From Quillaja saponaria (Eukaryota; Streptophyta; Magnoliopsida; Fabales; Quillajaceae), in contig CM055606.1 in assembly GCA_029379385.1 (NCBI GenBank), positions 4,092,001-4,156,000 of the forward strand: 64,000 nt of DNA. Reading direction: 5' to 3'. The notes beneath the pieces were generated by a model, which was not told the origin of the DNA, searched no databases, and worked only from the letters and a program-made list of their open reading frames with translations. This document shows, piece by piece, positions 54,906 through 64,000 of the stretch (the stretch's first letter is position 1; each line of letters starts with the position of its first letter). Both the position numbers and the translations under genes were made by a program.

Positions 54906-55524
54906 CTTACTGGGTTGTTGTTATTGTTTTTTTTTTTTTTTTTTTAAACTCAGTTGAAACTTGCGTTTTGCTTCTTTCCTTTTGTATTTTTTTTTATTTG
55001 AAAACTTTTTTCTAAATCCCTAACCCCTCTTTCTCACGCCCCCTCTTTCTCACGCCCCCTTCTTTCTCACGCCTTTCTCTTTCTCATGCACCCTTCTTCC
55101 TCTCCATCCCTTTTGCTTAGTTCCTCCATCATCATGTAAACCCACCTCCTCAGCAGCAAGGCAAGAGTTGATGTTTTCAAGGGAGGCAACAGAGGAGAAG
55201 CGAATTTGTTATCTTGGGTCAGTCACTTCAGTCCCTTTTTTTTGCTTACTAATCTTGATTCTTTTGTGGAAGTTTATCTAAGGTTACGGTTTTGTCATTG
55301 CAGGGCTGTAGTGAAAGCTCTGATCTTTGTGTTTATCCAAGATCTCTAGTACAAATTATGATCTTAGCTTCAAGACATATAACCTAGTTTGGCTGTCTAG
55401 GTAGCTGTTAAGGTTTGTTCTCTTCACTTCACCTTTTAGATGTGTTTTTTTGGGTGCTTGCTTGTATGTGTCTGTTAGGCATGTTAGCAATTGGATTGTT
55501 CTCTTCACTTCACCTTTTAGTTTG
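54906..55524. other. CACTA 5' region
   Basis: A T19 tract, then a pyrimidine-rich stretch with repeated CTTTCTCACGCCCCC (55030-55085). GTTCTCTTCACTTCACCTTTTAG is present twice, at about 55417 and 55499, 83 bases apart. It may be promoter and leader of the transposase. No ORF is supported. Confidence 0.5.
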
Positions 55525-55847
55525 TGTTATAACCCGATGTCGCCACGTTAAGTTAATATATATATATATTTTAGTTACAAAATAATAAATATACAAACAA
55601 GTTAAAATAAATAATAACGTAATTAATTAAGATATAATTGGATATATTAAAATATGTTTTAGAATGTTTGAATATATCTGGTTGCAATGTGAAAACTAAC
55701 TTATATCATTACTTGAATAAACTTGTATACATATACGTATATGTCAACATGTGTGTAATAAAAGAATTAATTTCCTCCACATTATAGTTAAACTTTTAAT
55801 TTAAAAATTTACTTGTGAAACTTTTATTGATAAGTGTAATAAAGGTG

Positions 55848-55881
<34 letters not shown>

Positions 55882-58866
55882 CACCATAATATTTATGGCT
55901 TGACCTTGACTTTACTTTCCCATTTCTTTTCTTTCTTTCACGTTTCCTTCTCCCTTTTTCACGATTTCTTCTCCTCCCATTCTTGGCTATTCTAGACTCT
56001 TCTGCTTTGCCTTCTTCTCTTGCTTGTCCGAACTTGTTGCCCTTCCTCATGAAGAGTTGAAGCTCGACCGTGGATGTCATCCTCCCTGCCATGAGAACTC
56101 CTCCCTTTAGCTATGGTTTAGCTTGTGTTTCAGCCTTGCTCTATCTCCTGTCATTGAGAATCTTCTTCTGTTTTGCTTGCCGTGAGTCCTTATCCTTGCA
56201 GCAGCTTCGTTTAGCTTACTAGAAGTTGTTGACCAGGCTAGATAGCCACGGAACCTTAACCACCCTCTGCTGCCATGGAATTCAGCCGATAATGGAAGAT
56301 GTGGGTGTCATGGTATGCAACAGGGGATGTTCCTGTTAGAGGTGTTTTGGCTGGATTTTGTTTTCTTTCCTCACTTGGTTGTAACTCACGTTGAAGGGGC
56401 TGAGATGTTCCAGCTGCTGATTGGGGCAGCAACACTCCTGTTGTTTGACAGTGTGGTTTATGGTAAGTGGTAAACAATTCCCTTGTTTTCTTTTGGTTTA
56501 CTTGTTGATTTTTTTTTTTTATGTCAATTAAGAGGTTAGATTGTATGTTGGGTAAGTTGTGAATGATAAGAACTTAAAGCTAGGATTTCTTTTTGAATCT
56601 GTTAATTAAAGATTAGAAATTTAGGAAGTTGGGATGGATGAATCAATTATAGGTTAAGGTTAAACCATGAAGGTTGATGTGGATTATTGTGAAACCTTTG
56701 TGACCTAAGTATTTTTAGTATATTGATTAATTGGAATTGTCCACATTGATTAACATTGGAATTGTTAGTATTGTTGAATTGATATAGTATACTGAGTAAT
56801 TGGGATAGGTATATATATGAATAGGTAGATATACATACACATAGCAAGGAGAATTAATTGGTTTTGAAGGGTGCAGGGGACAGATTTCGTGGGTAACATA
56901 AATTAGGTATTTCGAGTGTCTTTGGGGCAGAATTAAATTAAGAGTTCAAAATATAAAATGTAGCTTATAGTCTTGAAATGTTGTCTGTAAAATTTCGTAA
57001 CTTGGTTCCAGCTAGGTCAGACAGGATTTTCAATACCTTATTTTCGGATCATGTAAGAAATTGAGGGGGTTAGAGACTAATTTGAGGAAAGGTTTATAAA
57101 TAATAAAGATATATATACTTGTCTATTAATAAACCTAACAAACAGAATCGGATTTCGTTTTCCTAGAGAAAGTTATGTTTAATTAACTAAGGTAAGGTCA
57201 AAGCTGTCAAAAATTCTGCGTGTTACACAATTTGATGCAACTTCAAACAATAAACTGTATTGATATGCAAATTTAAAAATTACAAATGATATACCATTAT
57301 AAAGCTACACGTGTCTAGTATTTTATAAATTTTATGAAACTGGATTCGGAGTTTCTTGGAGAAAAATATGACCGTTAAAGTGGACACTAGTCCAAACCTC
57401 AAGTTTGGACAGCTTTAATATTTTTAACTCACAAAATGCTTTCTGTTCTTTTCCAATGTTTTCTCCTATCATATGCTTTGTCAAGATATTTAAAAGGCAT
57501 CTTCATTGTTAACCTTATCACTTAAAGTCTAATCCATATTAATTGACATGTAATAGTTTAAATGAAAACTTTCATAAATAAACCTATATAAGTTGAGATA
57601 TAAGTTTAGTAAGCAAAAGAATATAACAATAACGTTTATAAACTAAGTAGTATTGGGAATTATGAATTTCAGTTCCGGATTCTAATGTGAACCTTGATGA
57701 GATGCATGGACGCAAGTGTGAGTGACGAATGGAATCGATCACAGGTGAGTGGTTAATTGCTGCCTTTAGGGGCTAGATTAATATGTGTGATTATATGTTT
57801 ATTTGAATACGCATGATATGTGAAAAATAAGCCAGTAAAATACTTTCAGTAATGTATTTGAATTATGTTTGTTTGAGATTGATGGTTGTGCTTGACATTG
57901 ATTGTAGTTGATAAGGGCTAACTCATGAACAATTTCTGGAAAATGATTTTTATCTCTGAAAATAAGATCCAGGTGCACCTTGGATACTTTGATTTGAAAT
58001 CACGAGAAATTCTGATAAATGTTTTCTAAATTGAGTGCTCAGCCCCGGTGGGATGGATTGTGTACGGAGATTAATTTGTTGTGCGGGCGCGTAAATGCCC
58101 AGTAGGGGGTGATACTGTTGTGCGGGGCTGGGTTACTCGTTGGCCCTTTAGTTGTTTTGTTTGATATCATTGCTCTGATAAATTTGTGATTTGTGTATCA
58201 TATGAATTGTGAATTTGTGAAACCTACAATGTGTATGTGTAATGTGAAATGTTATGTGAATCATGTTATATGATGATAATATATATATATATATATATGT
58301 GATATGCTTGTGTTGTGTGACTGCTAGTACCTTTTGGGTACGATTTTCCACTCACTGAGTCCGTAGGACTCACTCCTTTCCTGTGGTTATCTTTTTTAGT
58401 AGCAGGACCTCAAAAGAAATTAACCACTAATATGAGGTTTTGCTAAGGATTTAACAACAAGGTATGTCTCGGAATCTCATACTTGAAGTTAAGGATGAAA
58501 GTTTGCAGTCACATTAGAACTGTGGGTGTCAAATGTAGTACGATGCAATATTCTAGTACTTGTTTTGTTAATGATGTGAACGGAGCAGAGCTCCTTATGG
58601 TCTTTATATTATGTTGAGTAATAAAAAGAGTTTACAGGACTGTATTTTAAGGCATGTTCCACATTGTAAGGGACCTCTGCCGAAATTTTCAGTAAGTGTG
58701 ATTTGTTGTAATCAACCAACTTTTAATGTTAACTTTTGTCTTTATAATTTCTTGGTTTTATTCATTGGTTAGTCAATAGTCATGGTCGTTCCGTTATTTG
58801 AGTTAGGGTTACGGAGGTTTGGTTACCATTCCTCCGGCCAGTCATGCCTCCATGAGGGGTATGACA
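55525..58866 (+). mobile_element. 3.34-kb solo LTR B
   Basis: It begins TGTTATAACCCGA and ends GAGGGGTATGACA, flanked by perfect 5-bp duplications GTTTG (55520-55524 and 58867-58871). It belongs to the same family as 26044-29305, in opposite orientation. Both carry a (TA)n tract near the same place (55851-55878 here, 29026-29046 in A). No internal retrotransposon genes remain. It is younger than the CACTA element it interrupts. Confidence 0.93.
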
Positions 58867-58871
58867 GTTTG

Positions 58872-59858
58872 GCTGTCTTGGATTTGGTTAACATAGAATA
58901 GACCTTTTTTTTTTTTTTTTTTTTTTTTCTTCCCTATTTTTCCTTAGTGAAAAAGGTCCATTCAATCATAATCCCTTTTACTTAGATTCTTGGTGTTGGA
59001 TTATATTTCTCTTATACGAAATTAGATTTGGTTTCATGATTTGGTTTAAAATCCACCAAAAGATGTTTATGATAAAAGTCTGGTATTTTAGGCTACTTTA
59101 GGTCCGTATGAGGCTTTCTTTTATGAGAATCTCCTTTTGTAGCTTTATGCTTTTCCCTATATGTCTTCTTTCTCTCTATTTCTTGATAACTAAGCATAGA
59201 AGCCAGAGTTTAAATTAAAGTTTGTTGATTTGCAGTTGTTCATACTCCTAAGGGCTTGTCATTAAGTTAAGTGGAACTTATGTATTAAGCTGCACTTATG
59301 ATATATTAATTGCTAAGGCTGTCAATGCATTGGGGTAAATGTCATTCCGGAGCTATTGTGTAAAGAATTGAAGTGTTCTAATGATGGTTATTTCCTAATT
59401 CTATAATAAGTATAAAAAAACCATTTTTGGCAATGAATGTAAAGACTTGAAGTGAAAGTGAATTTAAAGACTTAAAATGGATATATAATATAGTCAGATC
59501 TTCTAATTAGTAAATAAATAATATTCTAGAATAACAACTAATTGTATTTTATTTATGTTTTTGGGAGCAGATACCCCACCTAATGGTTTTATTTTATTTT
59601 ATTTCTTTGTTTGGTCTATGCTAAATGTTGGTTAATGAGTTTGTTTGAGCTGTGAATTAAGATGCAAGTATACTACAAGTAATGATTTTTAGGTAGACTT
59701 TTTAATGCAAGGTACTAGATAATATTGACCTGTATATGTTATATACCTCTTTTAATAGTTATAGTGGAAATATAGCTTACTTATGTAAATGGAACATGTG
59801 GAATTTTAACTAGGTACATAAAATCATTATATTTACAAAATTTTGATGAGCATAAAAT
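58872..59858. other. CACTA interior upstream of transposase
   Basis: This contains a T-run (58903-58928) and AT-rich sequence without supported ORFs. It probably represents leader or intron sequence of the transposase gene. Confidence 0.45.
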
Positions 59859-62800
59859 ATGGACGAAGATCGTACTTGGTTTGAGGGTGACCGTAGTTGG
59901 ATGCAAAGGAGGGTTGAGAACCGTAGGGTTATAGATGAGTTTATGTATAATGTAAATAAGTTTCTTGATTTTGCATATAATCATTCGAGAATTGTAGATG
60001 ATAATATTACAATTCGATGCCCTTGTCTTGTTTGTAAGAACAAAGAGTGGATGTCTTGTGATGAAATAACTGTTCACTTGTTTAAGAAGGGTTTCTTAAG
60101 AAACTATAAGTGGTGAACCTTACATGGGGAGGGTGAAGAGTGGTTAGGGGAAACTTCAAATGATCGAGGAGTTGATATTGGAGATTCAAGCAATCAGTAT
60201 GTTGACATGGTTATGGATGCTGCTGGTTCGGATTTTAATTGGGATGAGGAGAGTCAACTTCTCGAGGAGACAAATTCTGATGCAAAAAGGTTTTTTGAGT
60301 TGTTGCAAAATGCTGACGAGAAGTTGTGGGAAGGTTGTAGTTGGCATACTCGGTTATCAGTAGTGACACAACTATTGAACAGTAAATCAGAGTTCAATAT
60401 GAGTGAGAAATGATATGATTGGATTGTTTCAGTTGTTAAGGGTATGTTGCCTAGAAGCGAGAAGTTGCCTGCAAATTTTACAGATAAAAAAAATCAGTCC
60501 AGAAAATAGGACTTAGATATGAGAAGATACATGCATGTCCCAACGATTATATGCTTTACTATGGTGAAGCAGACAAGAAGTTACAAGAATGTTGTGTATG
60601 TGGGCATTCGAGATATCAACCCAAGACCCGAATAAGTAAGAAAGATGTACCATATAAGATATTGCGTCACTTTCCACTTGCAAAGAGGCTACAAAGACTA
60701 TATATGTCAATAACCACAGCTCAACATATGACATGGCATGATCGGAGACGTGCCACTGGTTTAATGATTCATCCAAGTGATGGTGAAGCATGGAAACACT
60801 TCGATGACAACTATCCATCATTTGCAGAAGATCCAAGAAATGTTAGGTTGGGTCTTTCCTCAGATGGGTTTTGTCCGTTTGGGCATTCATCAAGCGGTCA
60901 CTCTATTTGGCCAGTTTTTGTTACTCCATATAACTTGCCTCCTGATATGTGTATGAAGGAGCCATATTTATTCTTGACGCTTGTCATTCCTCAACCAAAA
61001 TCTCTTAATCAAAATCTGGACATCTACTTGAGACCTCTTATTGATAACTTGAAAGAGTTGTGGGAAAAAGGGGTTGATACATATGATGCTTACAGGGTCA
61101 GAATTTTATTATGAAAGCTGCACTTATGTGGACCATTAGCGACTTCCCCGCATATGAAATGCTATCAGGGTGGAGTAAACATGGAAACTTAGCATGTCTG
61201 TATTGTATGGAAAGAACCAAATCCTTTCGTCTACCTCATGGTAGTAAACCATGCTGGTTTGATTGTCACTGTCAGTTTTTGCCTGCTGATCATCCATTTA
61301 GACGACAAAGAGATAAATTTAAAAAGAGAATAATAGAGAAAGGTTTGCCACCACCACGATTATCTGGGGAAGAAGTGTGGGATCGTCTTTCTAAACATAA
61401 TCAAATCACTTTTGGCAAAACATTTGACAAACAAACAATTTTCGGATTTGGAAAAGAACATCATTAGGCAAAAATAAGTATATTCAGGGAATTGCATTAT
61501 TGGTCAACTAATCTTATTCGACATAATCTTGATGTAATGCACATTGAGAAAAACGTCTTTGATAATGTCTTCAATACAGTGATGAATATGAAAGGCAAGA
61601 CAAAAGACAATCTGAATGCTAGGATAGATTTGAAATTATTTTGTAAGTGTCCTGAATTGGAATTGAAAGAATGTAATGGAAAAATTATCATGCCAAAAGC
61701 TTCTTATAGCTTGTCAAAACCTCAGTTGAAGGAAATGTGTGAATGGATAAAAGACTTGAGGCTCCCAAACGAGTACGTTGCAAATCTAGCTCGTTGTGTG
61801 AACATGGAGGATTATAAGTTGTATAGGATGAAAAGCCATGATTGTCACATGTTCATGCAAAGACTAATTCCAATCGCATTTCGCGATTACTTAGCGAAAG
61901 GTGCATGGGAAGCATTTACAGAGTTTAGTAACTTTTTTAGAGATTTATGTACAACTGAATTGCGCGTGGAGCATATGGAGATGCTTGAGAAAAATATTGT
62001 TATTACTTTGTGTAAGTTGGAGAAGATATTAATTCCAGGTTTTTTTGATTCAATGGAGCATTTGACTATGCATTTATTTTATTCAATGGAGCTAAAGTGG
62101 GTGGATCGGTGCAATATCGTTGGATGTATCCACTTGAAAGGTAATTTTTTTTACCTTAATTTGATTTCATTTGTACTTATTTTATTTAGTTATTACATAT
62201 TTTGTTTATAGGATGATGTTGAATTTTAAAAAAAAGGCTCGACACAAGGCTTGTGTCGAAGGTTTCATATGTGAGGCCTATTTATTACAAGAAATTTCAA
62301 ATTTCTGTGCAATGTATTTTGAGCCAAGTGTTCAAACGAAGTTTAATCTAGTTCCTCGTCAAGATGATGGCGGATATGTGGATTCCAATGGATGACTCTC
62401 TATTTTCTTCCAGTCAGGTCGTTCATTTGGATTTCATAGGAACATATCTCTTAGTGATAATGAGTTTGAAGCAGCAAAGATATATGTTCTATTGAATACA
62501 ATAGAAATTGAACCTATATGTAACATACGTTTCACAAATCCTATTTAAGTTTAGATATGCAACACTAACATTTACCAAGTAGACAAAATGACTTACTTTT
62601 TTGTTATGAAAATTAGTCAATTTCATCAAATAATATTGATGGAGCAGCCAGATATTTCTGATGACCAAATTCAAAAGTTAGTTGAAGTTAAATTTTCAAA
62701 TTGGTTTCAACAACAGGTTAGTTGATCATAACTGTATGTGTGTGTACGTGCGTGTGTGATAGTTAAATTTTCAACACGCTTTCTTATGGTGATGGCAAAA

Positions 62801-63430
62801 AATCAATGAATATGGGAGTTCGTGTTAAAGGAAGTTGTTACGGAGTTGATGAACTTGATTTTTACGGCATGGTAACTGATATAATAGAGTTGCAATATTT
62901 TGGAACTAACAATAGCATAGTACTCTTCCAGTGTGATTGGTATGATTCTGATAAAGGGGTGAAAATAGATTCTTTACGCAGTCTCGTATATATTAAATAT
63001 AGATCTAGACTTGCCTCAAATGAACCATTTATTTTAGCTTCTCAAGAACACGAAATGCTTGGTGGGCTGTTTGTAACATGAAGGCTAGGACTAATTACAA
63101 TTTTAGATGGCATGAAAATCCTACTAACAATGTGCAAGAAGTTGATGACGATATATTTCAGGAGGTTGAATTGCATATATCGACTCTAATCAGTGTTGGC
63201 GCTGATTTGGATATACCTGGAGTTCTTCTAGGTGACGATCCAATTGAAGAAGTGAATTTGAATGATATAACTGTGCCTAGATTTTCAGATGATGATCAAC
63301 TAGATGAGAAGAATACGCAGAAAATGATGAATGGGAAGATGATGACGAAAATGATAATGTTGAATTAAATGTGGATAATGAAGAAGTTGGTTTTGAATAT
63401 GAAAGTAACAAGGATATGGAAGATGATTAG
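59859..63430 (+). pseudogene. CACTA transposase (Tnp2/TNPD type), broken
   Basis: From ATG 59859 there is a transposase-associated domain (RSWMQRRVENRRVIDEF, IRCPCLVCKN). The Tnp2 core follows, with CPNDYMLYYGEADK, RRATGLMIHPSDGEAWKHFD and GLSSDGFCPFG (60540-61090), then SDFPAYEMLSGWSKHGNLAC and LHYWSTNLIRHNLDVMHIEK (61111-62140). DUF4218-like sequence continues to about 62395, after an intron beginning at about 62141. A DUF4216-like block (FYGMVTDIIELQYFG, VLFQCDWYD) is at 62806-63081, then an acidic tail to 63430. Breaks include TGA at 60114 and 60411, a shift in the A8 run near 60487, and further shifts at about 61112, 61468 and 63080. It cannot encode a complete transposase, though most blocks are well preserved. 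Confidence 0.9.
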
Positions 63431-63582
63431 CATATCTTGTATATGATTTGTTCTTATATTGTAAAACTTTTTGTTCAATATATTTTAATATTTACAAACA
63501 TATCTTATGTAGTTCTTTTAGAAGGGTTTCTCATTTTATTTTTATTTTTAAATGTATATTCTTATTAGATAAGATATAGATC

Positions 63583-63954
63583 ATGGTTCGTAGTATTCAT
63601 GGGTCTAGCTCTAGAGCATCACCTGGTACACATATTACTTCTAATCAATCAGATAGTCACACACCGCAATCCCGGCTAATAGTTGTACCTCCTGCTTTAG
63701 ACTCGTCAGAGACCTCACTTGGTAAAAAGAACTTATGTTATAAATTTTTGTAAGTTCATAATATCGATGGAGTCAGTGAATTATTACTTTTTTATATACA
63801 TGTAGGTACAACTGAAACTGGAGAATCATCTAGAGTTCCATCCATTGATCCGAGAGCACCGAGAGGGTCTGCGCACCTAGAACCACCTTCTGTAGACCTG
63901 AGTGATCGTCAATTGATTAAAGCTATCAGTGATGAGTACATATGTTTTACTTAA
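63583..63954 (+). CDS. Second CACTA gene, 5' part (TnpA-like?)
   Basis: The ATG at 63583 opens a Ser/Pro-rich N-terminus (GSSSRASPGTHITSNQSDSH). Exon 1 ends at 63721 before gtaaaa. A candidate exon 2 starts at 63806 after TGTAG and stays in frame to TAA 63952-63954, ending LSDRQLIKAISDE. A donor-like GA/gtacat within the last codons suggests the true gene splices on beyond the window. Position downstream of Tnp2 on the same strand, about 150 bases after it, suggests the companion DNA-binding gene of CACTA elements. No domain is visible, so the identity is from context. Confidence 0.45.
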
Positions 63955-64000
63955 ACATAATATTAAATATATTTCTTATTAGTATAGCTAGTGTCAATAT

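Larger units (their letters stand above)
54663..64000 (+). mobile_element. CACTA (En/Spm) transposon, runs off the right edge
   Basis: The element starts CACTACAAGAAAATTGG, the classic CACTA terminus. It has subterminal repeats of ACCGACCAACC and its complement, and a Tnp2-type transposase pseudogene plus a second gene downstream. A 3.34-kb solo LTR (55525-58866) is inserted between the left end and the transposase. The right end and 3-bp target duplication lie outside the window. Confidence 0.9.

Overview
This is nuclear DNA from a flowering plant, most likely a eudicot; I cannot name the species. The evidence is AT-rich intergenic sequence, GT-AG introns, plant-type proteins and layered plant transposable elements. 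There are no prokaryotic genes, no CRISPR array and no RNA gene I can support.

Four host genes look intact, all on the + strand. RPT6, a 26S proteasome ATPase, lies at 8643-13814 (9 exons, 418 aa). A small secreted EG45-like/expansin-like protein lies at 14829-15354 (2 exons, 141 aa). A RING-CH (MARCH-like) membrane protein, presumably an E3 ligase, lies at 36049-40155 (6 coding exons, 301 aa). A BOR4-like borate exporter lies at 46690-51384 (13 coding exons, 657 aa). I joined the exons by hand and every reading frame stays open. The four genes are not an operon or a pathway.

Most of the rest is nested mobile DNA. At 591-7671 a TIR-bounded element contains a decayed hAT transposon (1287-7247), which contains a miniature LTR element (TRIM) and a 1.7-kb solo LTR. 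The target duplications of these last two overlap by three bases. At about 20431-32090 a minus-strand Mutator-like element (MULE) carries a broken mudrA-type transposase and a broken plant-mobile-domain (PMD) gene. Its ends are inverted arrays of a hairpin-forming motif, and a 3.26-kb solo LTR (26044-29305) splits its transposase. A related 3.34-kb solo LTR in the opposite orientation (55525-58866) sits in a CACTA/En-Spm element that begins at 54663 and runs off the right edge. That CACTA element appears to have landed in an older Ty1/copia pol remnant (52593-54662). Smaller insertions include a Helitron (44218-45362), several MITE-like elements, and insertions in introns of RPT6, the RING-CH gene and the BOR gene.

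The most interesting regulatory observation is in the predicted leader of the borate transporter gene. A 56-bp tandem duplication there carries two copies of the minimal AUG-stop ORF ATGTAA (46049 and 46105). AUG-stop is the signal known from Arabidopsis NIP5;1 to cause boron-dependent ribosome stalling. The promoter just upstream is also duplicated.
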